From contig NZ_JAAORM010000005.1 of the NCBI RefSeq assembly GCF_017695965.1, forward strand, positions 310,001-374,000: 64,000 nucleotides of DNA, read 5' to 3'. The notes below the pieces were generated by a model. The model had not been told where the DNA came from. It worked only from the letters and a program-made list of their open reading frames with translations, and made no database searches. Each line of letters opens with the position of its first letter. The stretch's first letter is position 1. Source of the stretch: Prochlorococcus marinus CUG1416. Lineage in GTDB: Bacteria > Cyanobacteriota > Cyanobacteriia > PCC-6307 > Cyanobiaceae. Shown here in pieces: positions 18,814 through 30,048 of this stretch. The translations under genes and the position numbers were made by a program.

Positions 18814-19392
18814 ATGGGAAAAAGTATTGCATTATTTGGAACTAGTGCAGATCCACCTACCATAGGTCATAAAAAGATACTTGAAGAATTATCCAAAATT
18901 TATACTTTTACCATTGGTTATGTGAGCAACAACCCCAACAAAAAGCACAAAGAGGATATCTCAATTCGTAGTTATTTATTAAAAACTCTTATCGAAGATT
19001 TAGATAATCCTAAAATTTTATTTAATCAAAGTGTTAGTAGCCAATGGTCAATAGAGTCAATCAAAAAATGTAAAAAAATTTATGAATTTAATAATTTAGA
19101 TTTTGTTATTGGGAGTGATTTAATGAATGATATTTTCTACTGGAAAAATTTTAATGAAATTATTGAGGCGGTAAGTTTTTTTATAATTTTAAGAGAGGGA
19201 TATCCTGTTGAATCAAATACTCTTAAAATGCTTGAAACTTATAAAGTGAAATTTAAGATTTCAAACATCAAAATCCCAGACTCTTCAAGTTCTAATTTTA
19301 GATTAAATTTTAATTCTTCTAATTTACCAACGTCATTAATAGATATAGTTAAGAAGAATAATTTATATAGCTCCACTAAATTAGTTGAATGA
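18814..19392 (+). CDS. nadD: Nicotinate-nucleotide adenylyltransferase
   Basis: This 192-residue nucleotidyltransferase shows the family motifs FGTSADPPTIGHKKIL (TxGH type, residues 8-22), FVIGSDLMNDIFYWKN and SSSNFRLN near residue 165. It makes nicotinate adenine dinucleotide from nicotinate mononucleotide and ATP, the step before NadE. Its stop overlaps the nadE start (ATGA), so both NAD enzymes are translated together. Confidence 0.9.
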   Translation: MGKSIALFGTSADPPTIGHKKILEELSKIYTFTIGYVSNNPNKKHKEDISIRSYLLKTLIEDLDNPKILFNQSVSSQWSIESIKKCKKIYEFNNLDFVIGSDLMNDIFYWKNFNEIIEAVSFFIILREGYPVESNTLKMLETYKVKFKISNIKIPDSSSSNFRLNFNSSNLPTSLIDIVKKNNLYSSTKLVE

Positions 19393-21086
19393 AGTTTTTC
19401 CTTGCTCAAATTAATCCAATTGTTGGAGATTTACAGGGCAATGCAAAAAAAATACTTGATGTTGCTTCGAAAGCTAGCTCAACTTCTGCTGATTTAGTTC
19501 TCACTCCAGAATTATCATTATGGGGATATCCAGCAAATGACCTACTTCTAAAAAAAAATTTAATCAAAAATCAATATCAAATTCTTGACCAATTAGCTTT
19601 AGATATTAATAAAAAATATGGGAACTTGAGTATCACAGTAGGGATAGCTGAGATAATAAATGATTCTTTTTTCCCAAATCTTTATAATTCTATTGCATTG
19701 CTTGAGCGGGGTGAATGGAAAATAATTGCTCGTAAAATTATTCTTCCCACCTATGAAGTATTTGATGAGAAAAGATACTTTAGATCAGAAGAAAAAGTTT
19801 CCATATTGATAAAAAAAATTAAAAATAAAACTTTGCGAATTGGCTTTACTATATGTGAGGATTTATGGGTCAACAAAGATATAGAAGGTAGAGGTATTCA
19901 TAAAAAAAATCCCATTGTTGATTTAAAGAAAAAAAAAGTTGATATTTTAGTGAATTTATCGGCCTCACCATATACTTTCAAAAAGTTAGAACTAAGATCC
20001 AAAGTTTCCAGTTTTGCTGCCCAATATCTTCAAGTACCGCTTATATATGTAAACCAGATTGGAGCAAATGATAATTTAATTTTTGATGGTAATAGTTTTA
20101 TTCTTGATAAGAATGGATCTAAAATTAAGCAATTAAAATCTTTTTCAGAAGATCTCTTTAGTTGGGAAATTGAGCATATAAAACCTGAAAAAAATATATT
20201 TAAAAACTCTGAGATGTCATCAATTTTTGATGCATTAGTCCTTGGTGTTAAAGATTATGCTAAAAAATGTGGATTTAAAACGGCTTTAATTGGACTAAGT
20301 GGCGGCATTGATTCAGCAATAGTTTCGGCAATTGCGACAGCTGCTCTTGGCAGTAATAATGTTTATTGTGTCTCAATGCCTTCTAAATGGAGCTCATCTC
20401 ATTCAAAAAGTGATGCTAAAGATATAGCGAAAAGATTAAAGATAAATTTCAATACCATCCCAATTGAAAACCTGATGAACTCATTTGAAGAATCTTTTAT
20501 AAAAAGCATAGATTTCGAGATGGCTGAAATAACAAATCAAAATATTCAATCAAGGATAAGAGGGACGCTTCTGATGGCTTTAGCAAATCAAGAAAAGCAT
20601 TTATTACTTTCAACAGGTAATAAATCGGAACTAGCCGTAGGATATTGCACACTTTATGGTGATATGAATGGAGGGTTATCTGTAATTGGGGATTTATATA
20701 AAACTAATGTTTTTAGATTATGTAATTGGCTGGATAGTAAAGATTCAATTAATCATAGAAAATCATATATGTTAGATACTAATGTAAATATAATTGGAGA
20801 AAATATTCGTAGGAAAGCTCCAAGTGCTGAATTGGGCCCTGATCAATTAGATACTGATTCTCTCCCAGAATATTCCATTTTAGATAATATTCTTAAAGGA
20901 ATTATTGAAGAGAAAAAAGATTTAAAACAACTTGAAGTAGATGGTTATAAAAAAGAATTAATTTTAAAAATAATCTCACTTATAAAAAAAGCGGAATTCA
21001 AAAGAAAGCAGGCTCCTCCAATTCTAAAACTTAGCAGTCAATCATTAGGAAGTGACTGGAGAGTTCCAATAGCAATTTCTTTATAG
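19389..21086 (+). CDS. nadE: Glutamine-dependent NAD synthetase
   Basis: This 565-residue enzyme has an N-terminal nitrilase-type glutaminase with the Glu-Lys-Cys triad: Glu 41 in LTPELSLWGYP, Lys 116 in ARKIILPTYEVFDE and Cys 156 in FTICEDLW. The C-terminal ATP-pyrophosphatase domain has GLSGGIDSAIVSA (SGGIDS at 304-309) and LSTGNKSELAVGYCTLYGD. It amidates nicotinate adenine dinucleotide to NAD with ammonia from Gln. It overlaps nadD by four bases and converges with the DUF3326 gene. Confidence 0.95.
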   Translation: MKFFLAQINPIVGDLQGNAKKILDVASKASSTSADLVLTPELSLWGYPANDLLLKKNLIKNQYQILDQLALDINKKYGNLSITVGIAEIINDSFFPNLYNSIALLERGEWKIIARKIILPTYEVFDEKRYFRSEEKVSILIKKIKNKTLRIGFTICEDLWVNKDIEGRGIHKKNPIVDLKKKKVDILVNLSASPYTFKKLELRSKVSSFAAQYLQVPLIYVNQIGANDNLIFDGNSFILDKNGSKIKQLKSFSEDLFSWEIEHIKPEKNIFKNSEMSSIFDALVLGVKDYAKKCGFKTALIGLSGGIDSAIVSAIATAALGSNNVYCVSMPSKWSSSHSKSDAKDIAKRLKINFNTIPIENLMNSFEESFIKSIDFEMAEITNQNIQSRIRGTLLMALANQEKHLLLSTGNKSELAVGYCTLYGDMNGGLSVIGDLYKTNVFRLCNWLDSKDSINHRKSYMLDTNVNIIGENIRRKAPSAELGPDQLDTDSLPEYSILDNILKGIIEEKKDLKQLEVDGYKKELILKIISLIKKAEFKRKQAPPILKLSSQSLGSDWRVPIAISL

Positions 21087-21096
21087 CAACCCAAAC

Positions 21097-22167
21097 TTAC
21101 TTCATGTTATTTATGGGATGAAAACATTCTTGGATTTTTTTCAAAGGCCGTTTAATTGACCTAAGGTTGATACCTTTTTTGATAGCAAGAATTATACCTG
21201 CAGCTTCTAAATAATTATCCACTTCAAAAAGATTGGGATAATCATAAAACTCATTCGTCACTTTTAATGTATTTTGATTTTTTACAGAGATAATATTTAA
21301 GCCTTTTTCAATCCCTGCTAGTACTGCTTCGCCTCCTAGTGCCCCGTTAGGAACGACAATAGATTCAATTTGATTAGGGTGTAATGAGATTAATTCATTA
21401 TTATTAGGTAATTCAACAATGTCAGGAGCATTGCTTAAACCAATCAATACTGATGGTAAAAAGGTATATCCTATCTCTTCTGCTGCAGCGCGAGGATCTA
21501 AATTTTCATTCAACTCAATTGGATTTAAAGCGGGTGCGTGAGCACAGGGAACTTTTAAGAATTTGCTTATCAAATGACTTATAACCGCTTCAACTCCAGA
21601 GATAGGATCAACCCCTTTTCCCTCTCGATAAATATTTGTTTCTGGAGAATCTGAATCATCAGGAAACCTTGCCACTATTGCTATTGCGGTTACTCCTTTT
21701 TCTATTAAACATTTACCAGCATCAATTAAAGTATCAGGATTTTCAATTATGCCACCACTAATTTTTGACGAGTCAGAATCAATAACTATGCTTAAAGGTT
21801 GTTTTGTAACCACATAAGAATGAACGTTAATACCTAAAGTAGAAACACACGCATCAGCAACTTGTATATGTCTTACTAATATTTCATTTTCAATGCCTGA
21901 ATCAAAAATTATCCCAATTTTCTGTTCCTTTACAATTTTTAAAGCAATTTCTCCTTTAGCAAGTCGATCTAAACTATAACCCTCAACATAAAAAATATTT
22001 TGCTCTTTTTCAGCAAGATTCCCACCATTCATAACATTTGGATGAGTAATTAAACATCCACTTGCCGATGCTAATAATTTGGCGGTAGGAAGTGCATCCC
22101 CAGCAAAACCTCCAATCTCGCAACCTATGCCAGTTGGAATAATGAATATTGTTGGTGAAATTTCCAT
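21097..22167 (-). CDS. DUF3326 family protein
   Basis: This 356-residue protein contains the pattern IFIIPTGIGCEIGGFAGDALP, then SGCLITHPNVMNGG and VDPISGVEAVISHL, and CAHAPAL. I associate these with DUF3326, a conserved protein of cyanobacteria and plants. Gly/Asp-rich loops suggest an alpha/beta enzyme, but I cannot name a reaction. No signal peptide. Convergent with nadE; it follows the ferredoxin and a 63-residue protein on the minus strand, with 30 bp between. Confidence 0.7.
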   Translation of the reverse strand: MEISPTIFIIPTGIGCEIGGFAGDALPTAKLLASASGCLITHPNVMNGGNLAEKEQNIFYVEGYSLDRLAKGEIALKIVKEQKIGIIFDSGIENEILVRHIQVADACVSTLGINVHSYVVTKQPLSIVIDSDSSKISGGIIENPDTLIDAGKCLIEKGVTAIAIVARFPDDSDSPETNIYREGKGVDPISGVEAVISHLISKFLKVPCAHAPALNPIELNENLDPRAAAEEIGYTFLPSVLIGLSNAPDIVELPNNNELISLHPNQIESIVVPNGALGGEAVLAGIEKGLNIISVKNQNTLKVTNEFYDYPNLFEVDNYLEAAGIILAIKKGINLRSIKRPLKKIQECFHPINNMK

Positions 22168-22197
22168 AAAATAAAATTTTTCAAATTATATTCTTAT

Positions 22198-22389
22198 TTA
22201 ATTAGCTAAGACAGCTCTAATTTTAAGTTTTTTAGCACCATAAGAGTCAATAGAATTTTGAATATCAACAATTGACCATCTAATTACATCACCTTTTTTT
22301 TCTAAATTTGAAATAATATATTCCCTTAAATTTTTTAATTTTATTGAAACTGGCCAATCCATATAAAAATCAACCAAACTTAATTTCAT
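22198..22389 (-). CDS. Small conserved hypothetical protein (63 aa)
   Basis: The product begins MKLSLVDFYMDWPVSIKLKN, then has REYIISNLEKKGDVIRWSIV and ends KKLKIRAVLAN. Predicted alpha/beta, basic, soluble. Its ATG overlaps the stop of the 2Fe-2S ferredoxin gene (ATGA), so coupled translation is likely and it may work with that ferredoxin. I do not recognise a named family. Confidence 0.65.
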   Translation of the reverse strand: MKLSLVDFYMDWPVSIKLKNLREYIISNLEKKGDVIRWSIVDIQNSIDSYGAKKLKIRAVLAN

Positions 22390-22712
22390 TTTTGATATTT
22401 ACCAAATTGATCATTATATAAATCATCTTCAACTTGATCACCAATAACAACATGCAAATCTGACTCTGGATATGCCACACACAACAGAGCAAAACCCTTT
22501 TCTCTCAAATCATCATTTAATCCCATAGCATCTTCTTGCTTAACAGATCCTTCTGAAATTATTGCTGCGCAACTTGTACAAACTCCTGAACAACAACTAC
22601 TTGGTAAATCTATTCCATTTATTTTTGCTGCTGAAATCACATCTTGATCTTCAGGACATAAAAAACTAAAAGTTTTTTGCTCAAATTGCACCTTGATATT
22701 GTATTCAGGCAT
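22386..22712 (-). CDS. Plant-type 2Fe-2S ferredoxin
   Basis: This 108-residue protein has cluster ligands Cys 40, Cys 45, Cys 48 and Cys 78 (SSCCSGVCTSCAA ... FALLCVAYP), the C-x4-C-x2-C-x29-C pattern of plant-type ferredoxins, with an extra Cys at 41. An acidic tail (DQVEDDLYND) is present. It carries electrons at low potential in the cytoplasm; the specific partner is unknown. It follows atpG by 15 bp on the same strand but is unlikely to be part of ATP synthase. A short gene overlaps its end. Confidence 0.88.
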   Translation of the reverse strand: MPEYNIKVQFEQKTFSFLCPEDQDVISAAKINGIDLPSSCCSGVCTSCAAIISEGSVKQEDAMGLNDDLREKGFALLCVAYPESDLHVVIGDQVEDDLYNDQFGKYQK

Positions 22713-22727
22713 ATTGTAATCTTCTCG

Positions 22728-23678
22728 CTAAACTGCTGAACCTCCTACAACTTCTAATATTTCTTGCGTAATAGCAGCTTGTCTAGCTTTGTTATAGGTT
22801 AGATTCAAGCTACTTGCTAATTCTTTGGCATTATCACTCGCATTATTCATGGCAGTCATCCTACATGCAAGCTCTGAAGCTGCCGACTCTTGAAGAGCTC
22901 TGAGTACCTGATTCTGTAAATATAGTGGTAATAGGGAATCTAATAATTGATCAGGACTTTGTTCAAAGACAATATCTGAAGGCAACTTCTCTGAATCACT
23001 TTTTTCAATATTTGATTTTTCAACGAGTAACTTACTATCTTTAGTTGTTAACCTAAAAATTTCATCATTTTCATCTGCAATACCTTGAGGGTCTAGTGGC
23101 AACAATGTTTGGACTACTGGCGCACAGCTTACAAGAGTGATGAATTTAGTATAAATAATCTCTACCCTATCAGCATTTTCGGATAAAAATTCAGCTAACA
23201 CTTCATTAGTTATTCCTTCAGAGTCTTTTGCAGTTGGTACCTGTTCTAGCTCTTTAAATATGCTTTTAATTGTGTATCTATCTTTCCTATTTTGGAAGTA
23301 ACCTATTGCCTTTTTCCCAACTAAGATCAAATTTGGTTCATAACCTTGTTTAATCAACTCTGCATACCTAATTTCTACCTTCTTTATTATGTTGGTATTA
23401 TATCCTCCACATAATCCTCTATCAGCAGTTATGCATACCAAAGAAATTGTTTTTACATCTCTTTTTGATAAAAGAGGAGAATCTACAGATTCAAACTGAA
23501 CTCTAGATTGAATATTTTCTAAAACTCGAGCAAGTTTATCCGCGAAAGGTCTACTCTTAAGAACTTGATCTTGTGCCCTCCTAACTTTTGCAGCTGCAAC
23601 TAATCTCATAGCTTCTGTTATTTTTCGTGTGTTTTTAACAGAAACAATTCGATCTCTAATTTCTTTAAGATTTGCCAT
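22728..23678 (-). CDS. atpG: ATP synthase F1 subunit gamma
   Basis: This 316-residue rotor shaft has the N-terminal coiled-coil MANLKEIRDRIVSVKNTRKITEAMRLVAAAKVRRAQ and C-terminal MTAMNNASDNAKELASSLNLTYNKARQAAITQEILEVV pieces typical of gamma. It is longer than the E. coli form because of the insertion found in cyanobacteria and plastids (around residues 195-235, Asp/Ser/Lys rich). The pair of regulatory Cys seen in plants is absent, as usual for cyanobacteria. Last ATP synthase gene of the operon. Confidence 0.95.
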   Translation of the reverse strand: MANLKEIRDRIVSVKNTRKITEAMRLVAAAKVRRAQDQVLKSRPFADKLARVLENIQSRVQFESVDSPLLSKRDVKTISLVCITADRGLCGGYNTNIIKKVEIRYAELIKQGYEPNLILVGKKAIGYFQNRKDRYTIKSIFKELEQVPTAKDSEGITNEVLAEFLSENADRVEIIYTKFITLVSCAPVVQTLLPLDPQGIADENDEIFRLTTKDSKLLVEKSNIEKSDSEKLPSDIVFEQSPDQLLDSLLPLYLQNQVLRALQESAASELACRMTAMNNASDNAKELASSLNLTYNKARQAAITQEILEVVGGSAV

Positions 23679-23697
23679 GATATTTCCTTAAATAAAT

Positions 23698-25227
<1,530 letters not shown>

Positions 25228-25245
25228 TTAAGGTTGATTTAAAAG

Positions 25246-25788
25246 TTACTTGGATAGTGACAAACCAAGTTTTCTAATTTGTGAAGCAAGAGAAGCATCA
25301 ATTACTTTAGATCCTACACTTGCGACGAAACCACCAATAAGCGATGGGTCGATTTTAGTTACAAGTTCTAATTTTTCAGTTCCAGCGATATTGACGATCT
25401 TTTGGGTAATTAAACCTTTCTGTTCATCAGTAAGCTCGACTGCAGAAGTAACAGTTGCTAAAGCAATATTACTATTTTCTCGGTAAATCTCTAAAAATCT
25501 ATTAAGAATAGATGTAAGAATTCCAATTCTTTGCCTATCAGCCAATAATTTTAAGAAATTTAGTAATGAAGAATTAACCTTATTTGAAAAGATTTCAATA
25601 ATGATTTTCTTCTTAGCTTCTGTTTCTAAAATTGGCGAAGATAGTGCCTTCTCCAATTCAGGGGAATCATTTAATAATTCTAGAAGTTCTTTAACCTCTA
25701 AAACCATCTCTTCAATTTGCGAATTTTCATTTACAACTTGAAGTAATGCCTCAGCATATGGTGTGGTAACTGAATTTAAAAGTGGCAT
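25246..25788 (-). CDS. atpH: ATP synthase F1 subunit delta
   Basis: This 180-residue protein (called atpD in cyanobacterial naming) has the N-terminal helical domain start VTTPYAEALLQVVNE and the C-terminal strand-helix end IDPSLIGGFVASVGSKVIDASLASQIRKLGLSL, diagnostic for delta/OSCP. It ties the peripheral stalk to the top of F1. Its ATG overlaps the TAA of the b gene (TAATG). Confidence 0.93.
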   Translation of the reverse strand: MPLLNSVTTPYAEALLQVVNENSQIEEMVLEVKELLELLNDSPELEKALSSPILETEAKKKIIIEIFSNKVNSSLLNFLKLLADRQRIGILTSILNRFLEIYRENSNIALATVTSAVELTDEQKGLITQKIVNIAGTEKLELVTKIDPSLIGGFVASVGSKVIDASLASQIRKLGLSLSK

Positions 25789-26300
25789 TAATTCACCTCA
25801 ATATTGTTAATTGATTGAGTTACCAAATTTTCTTGTGTTGCTGAATCAAGTCGATTTGGGAGAGAATCTAAAGCTTTTTTAATTGCCAGTTCAACAGCCT
25901 CTTTTCGAAGTTGAGAAATTGCTCTGGATGCTTCAGAGCTTTCATCAGAGATTGCACTTTGTTTAATTTGTGCCATCTCTTCAATTGCTTTTTTCTCACT
26001 TTCCATTCTGATTGATTCAGATCTTTTAAGGGAATCTGCTTTAATTTTACTAGCTTTCTCTTCTGCTGAAGATAAGTCTTTCTTTGCCTTCTCTAGAGCT
26101 TTAGTAGCATTCATGAGTCGATCTTCAGCATCTTTTAATTCAAGAAGAATTCCTTCTCTTCTTTTTTGAAGCATTTTACCTAGAAAACCAGGCAAAAATT
26201 TATAAAGGCCAAAGACCACTACAGCCCAATTAAGGATATTAGTTTCGAATAAATTCAAATTTAATCCAAAACCTTCTGTAGCTAAAAGAGTTAAATTCAT
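25788..26300 (-). CDS. atpF: ATP synthase F0 subunit b
   Basis: This 170-residue protein has one N-terminal membrane helix (about 22-42, [20 protein letters not shown]). A long charged coiled coil rich in Glu, Lys and Ala follows. It forms the peripheral stalk with b'. Its start overlaps the b' stop (ATGA) and its own stop overlaps the delta start. Confidence 0.92.
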   Translation of the reverse strand: MNLTLLATEGFGLNLNLFETNILNWAVVVFGLYKFLPGFLGKMLQKRREGILLELKDAEDRLMNATKALEKAKKDLSSAEEKASKIKADSLKRSESIRMESEKKAIEEMAQIKQSAISDESSEASRAISQLRKEAVELAIKKALDSLPNRLDSATQENLVTQSINNIEVN

Positions 26301-26758
26301 TTTTTTAGAATCAATCTATTAACAATAAGTTCGCTTAAATCATCAGCTTGTTTAGAAAGTTGATCACGAGCAGCAGATGTCTGACTTTCAATTTCTAGTC
26401 TTGCTTTTTCTTTTGAAGCATTTGCTTCATTGTTAGCAAGTTCTAGTGCTTCTTTATAAAGCTTGTCAGACTCATTCTCGGCTTCGCTCACAATTCTTTG
26501 GGCTTCAGAACGAGCACTTTGAAGCTGAGTTAATAAATCAGCTTCTAATTTTTTAACCTCTGAAAGTTTATTTTTGGCCTCAATAATGTTGTTACTTACA
26601 AACTTTTCTCTTTTTTCAACAACATTGCCAACTGGCTTAAAAAAGAGAGAATTTAATATATATGTAAGAGCAACTACTTGGATCGCCATTAGTGGCAAAG
26701 TGGCATTTATATCAAATAATCCACCTTCTGTAGCACCAAAAAAATTAAAGGCCAACAT
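26297..26758 (-). CDS. atpF': ATP synthase F0 subunit b'
   Basis: This 153-residue paralogue of b has the membrane helix [24 protein letters not shown] (first half at about 20-40) and a coiled-coil body. Photosynthetic bacteria carry this diverged second b so that the stalk is a b-b' heterodimer; in cyanobacteria the gene is called atpG. It lies 70 bp downstream of the c subunit gene. Confidence 0.92.
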   Translation of the reverse strand: MLAFNFFGATEGGLFDINATLPLMAIQVVALTYILNSLFFKPVGNVVEKREKFVSNNIIEAKNKLSEVKKLEADLLTQLQSARSEAQRIVSEAENESDKLYKEALELANNEANASKEKARLEIESQTSAARDQLSKQADDLSELIVNRLILKK

Positions 26759-26828
26759 ATGATTCAGTTGAAGTTAAAAAATTAAATTTAAATATTGCTA
26801 ATCAAGGAGATAGAAGCAATATTAACTT

Positions 26829-27092
<264 letters not shown>

Positions 27093-27154
27093 TTAATACT
27101 TGTGATAAATCTTTTTTGTCATACACGCTTGGACATCCTTGTAATTTAAGAATG

Positions 27155-27220
27155 GGCCTGATATTTTCAGACCTACGCGATTAGATATTTTGCCAGATTA
27201 CAGACCCTTTGTAAAAGGGT
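27155..27220 (-). promoter_or_regulatory. Two intercistronic hairpins between the a and c subunit genes
   Basis: ACCCTTT (27204-27210) pairs with AAAGGGT (27214-27220), and GGCCTGA (27155-27161) pairs with TCAGACC (27167-27173) with one G-U pair in RNA. They lie in the 166-bp gap between the a stop (27241) and the c start (27074). Neither has a T-run, so termination is unlikely. Processing, stabilisation or translational boosting of the abundant c subunit mRNA is the likeliest role (inference). Confidence 0.45.
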
Positions 27221-27240
27221 TTGAATAAATTAGAAGAAAG

Positions 27241-27966
27241 CTAATGATGTTCTTCAACAGCTTCTCCAATGTAGTAGGCCGCTAGGGTTGCAAAAATCAA
27301 TGCCTGAATTGCACTAGTAAACAATCCTAGAAACATAACTGGTATTGGTAGAATTAGAGGTACTAAAAAGACTAAAACACCAACAACAAGTTCATCAGCC
27401 AAAATATTTCCGAAAAGCCTGAAAGATAGTGATAAAGGTTTAGTAAAGTCCTCTAGAATTTTAAAAGGAAGCATTATCGGAGTTGGGTGAACATAGTATT
27501 CGAAGTATCTCCAACCCTTATTACTTAAACCTGCATAGAAATAAGATAGTGAAACTAATAGAGCCAAGGCTATTGTTGTATTGATATCTGCGGTAGGTGC
27601 TCCCAACTCTCCACTGGGTAACTTAATCAATCTCCAAGGAATTAAAGCACCTCCCCAATTGCTTACAAATACAAATAAAAATAAAGTACCTATGAATGGC
27701 ATCCAATCTCTATAGACTTTTTCACCTATTTGAGTCCTAGCAAGATCTCTTATGTAATCCCAAAGAAACTCAAGCAAGTTTTGAAGCCCTTTAGGATCAT
27801 TTTCCATTTTTTTAGTTCCTAAAGAAATAAAAACTAATAACGCTCCTAATAAAATCCAAGATGTCAAAAATACCTGCCCATGAAGTCTGATATTTCCAAT
27901 TTGCCAATAAAGATGTTGACCAACTTCTAATGCTGCAAAATTTGTTAGCAAGGAATTAAATAACAT
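27241..27966 (-). CDS. atpB: ATP synthase F0 subunit a
   Basis: This 241-residue membrane protein has about five helices and the essential Arg 183 in [15 protein letters not shown], which faces Glu 61 of the c ring for proton transfer. [18 protein letters not shown] is also typical. Cyanobacterial name atpI. It is 22 bp after atp1. Confidence 0.95.
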   Translation of the reverse strand: MLFNSLLTNFAALEVGQHLYWQIGNIRLHGQVFLTSWILLGALLVFISLGTKKMENDPKGLQNLLEFLWDYIRDLARTQIGEKVYRDWMPFIGTLFLFVFVSNWGGALIPWRLIKLPSGELGAPTADINTTIALALLVSLSYFYAGLSNKGWRYFEYYVHPTPIMLPFKILEDFTKPLSLSFRLFGNILADELVVGVLVFLVPLILPIPVMFLGLFTSAIQALIFATLAAYYIGEAVEEHH

Positions 27967-27988
27967 TTGATTTGAATAAAAAATTTAC

Positions 27989-28465
27989 TTAAGAACGTGA
28001 AAAATAAAAAATGAGTGAAGGTTTATAAATGAAAAAACCTATCATTGCAGGAAAAATATCCAATGATCCTAGCTTGCTCGCAAAAATAAAGAGGCAAACT
28101 GGAACTAATAGTTGCAATTTTGATACACCTGATGATTCCTTACCCAATTTTCCTACACTTTTAGCAAGCAAACGTAAGTAAAAAATACCAGCAATTGCAC
28201 CAATAAAAATACTAAAACCAAAAGTAAATCCGAGAAAAATTCCAGTTATTGATGCAACTAAAATAGAAACAATAAAAGTAATTCCAAAAATTGTTAGTTG
28301 TAATTGTGTATATTCATCATTTTTAGAAAGCAAATTGTCTAATTGACTGGCAATGACTGATTTACTCTCATTGATGATCGGATTGTCTAAGGATTGTGAA
28401 ATTGGAACATTCTCACTAGAAGGATGTTCAAGTTTTTTTCTATTTGAGTCCACTGATGTGAACAT
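27989..28465 (-). CDS. atp1: ATP synthase operon protein 1 (Atp1/AtpI-like)
   Basis: This 158-residue protein has a polar N-terminus of about 55 residues (with SENVPISQSL) and four hydrophobic segments from about residue 57. Small hydrophobic proteins of this type lead cyanobacterial ATP synthase operons and are thought to help assemble the c ring. The position (first gene, 22 bp before the a subunit) is the main support. A short upstream ORF ends next to its start. Confidence 0.8.
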   Translation of the reverse strand: MFTSVDSNRKKLEHPSSENVPISQSLDNPIINESKSVIASQLDNLLSKNDEYTQLQLTIFGITFIVSILVASITGIFLGFTFGFSIFIGAIAGIFYLRLLAKSVGKLGKESSGVSKLQLLVPVCLFIFASKLGSLDIFPAMIGFFIYKPSLIFYFSRS

Positions 28466-28468
28466 ACT

Positions 28469-28525
28469 TTAGAAACCCCCTTTGAATGGTTTGAAGTAAG
28501 TATATAAACCCACGGAATCTATCAT
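28469..28525 (-). other. Possible leader ORF upstream of atp1 (18 codons)
   Basis: ATG at 28525 opens MIDSVGLYTYFKPFKGGF and stops three bases before the atp1 ATG at 28465. The AAGGGGG inside its last codons is also the best ribosome binding site for atp1, about ten bases from that ATG. It may be a coupled leader peptide or a chance ORF. Confidence 0.25.
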
Positions 28526-28730
28526 GGAGAGGGTCCTTTTAGCTAGTTTTTTTTTATAAAAAATTAATTCTTAAGATTTGTGATGAATCTATCAACCATG
28601 TTTTTGTTTAATTTTATGAATAAAAAATATATAGGGTCATCTTTTTAAGTGGTTTACGCTTTAAAACGTTAATAAAAGACTTGGCAAAATCTCAATTTAA
28701 CGTCTCAATAGTACATATAGAGCTAAACAA

Positions 28731-29966
28731 TTGGAGATAAGTCAAGAAAAAATTAAATATAAAAGAATTTCTAAAAGAAAAAAAAACATTAGTTCAAATT
28801 ACAAAAAGAATCCAAACAATTTAAGAGAATCAATATTTCCTTTACCTTGGACGATATGGCCTTATGAGGCAAAAATCCTCATAATCATTATTGGAATTTG
28901 GTCAATACTAGGAATATGTATTCTAGGATCATCAAGTTGGTGGGTTGCTAGTAGGGAAATGGGAAACTGGGCTTACTTTTTTAAAAAACAAATTATTTGG
29001 ACAATTCCAGGCATTGGTCTATTTTATTTCGTTCTTAATACAAACATCAGAAATCTTTTGAAATTTTCAAGGATTATTTTTTATGTTTTATTCTTTTTAA
29101 TTTTCCTAACTAATATTACTGGAATTACAGTAAATGGATCTTCAAGATGGTTAGTAATAGGAAATTTACGATTGCAACCATCTGAATTAATAAAACCTTT
29201 TCTAATTCTTGAGGCTTCTAACCTTTTCGCTCATTGGAATCTGATTAAGAATGATAAAAAATTAATTTCAATATTCTCTTTTGGATTATTAATTTTTTTA
29301 ATACTAAAGCAGCCTAATTTAAGTACTGCATCATTAACTGGAATTCTTTTTTGGGTAATGGGTTTATGTGGAGGTGTAAAACTAAGTTCGCTCTGCTCAT
29401 TTGCCTCATTAGGATTTATTACTGGATGTATTAGTATCCTCAATAACGAATATCAAAAACTTAGAGTTACTTCATTTATTAATCCTTGGGAAGATCAACA
29501 GGAAAGTGGATTTCAATTGGTTCAAAGTTTATTAGCCATAGGTTCAGGTGGTTTATTTGGTCAAGGTTTTGGCTTGTCTATACAAAAATTACAGTACCTA
29601 CCTTTTATGTACACAGATTTTATTTTTGCCATTTTTGCTGAAGAATTTGGTTTGTTAGGGTGTACTTTATTCCTAGGTTTTCTAGCAGTTTTCTCTTATA
29701 TAAGTTTAAGAATTGCTCTTAAGTGCAGGAATAATTATACAAAATTAGTTGCTATCGGATGTGGTGTATTGTTAACAGGTCAATCAATAATGCATATCGC
29801 TGTAGCAACAGGTTCAATGCCTACAACCGGCTTACCATTACCTTTTATTAGTTATGGTGGTAATTCATTAATCGCATCTTTTTTTATTGCAGGAATGTTA
29901 TTGAGATGTTCATTAGAATCAACAGGATTTATAGGTATTATTAGTTCACGAAAGACTCTTAATTAG
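28731..29966 (+). CDS. ftsW: Cell division protein FtsW (SEDS family)
   Basis: This 411-residue membrane protein has about ten helices and the SEDS motifs NGSSRWLVIGNLRLQPSELIKP, then GFQLVQSLLAIGSGGLFGQG, YTDFIFAIFAEEFGLLG and GLPLPFISYGGNSL. It polymerises septal peptidoglycan with a partner penicillin-binding protein. The only plausible start is TTG at 28731; there is no ATG before the first helix. RodA is the paralogue, but the WEDQQESGFQ stretch and length fit FtsW. ccdA follows 82 bp later on the same strand. Confidence 0.9.
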   Translation: MEISQEKIKYKRISKRKKNISSNYKKNPNNLRESIFPLPWTIWPYEAKILIIIIGIWSILGICILGSSSWWVASREMGNWAYFFKKQIIWTIPGIGLFYFVLNTNIRNLLKFSRIIFYVLFFLIFLTNITGITVNGSSRWLVIGNLRLQPSELIKPFLILEASNLFAHWNLIKNDKKLISIFSFGLLIFLILKQPNLSTASLTGILFWVMGLCGGVKLSSLCSFASLGFITGCISILNNEYQKLRVTSFINPWEDQQESGFQLVQSLLAIGSGGLFGQGFGLSIQKLQYLPFMYTDFIFAIFAEEFGLLGCTLFLGFLAVFSYISLRIALKCRNNYTKLVAIGCGVLLTGQSIMHIAVATGSMPTTGLPLPFISYGGNSLIASFFIAGMLLRCSLESTGFIGIISSRKTLN

Positions 29967-30048
29967 TTAGAATTTATAAGATTTAAGTCAAGCTATCGAA
30001 TCATTTAATTTAGTTATTTCAGAATTATCTCAAAAGGGTAATCTGCTT

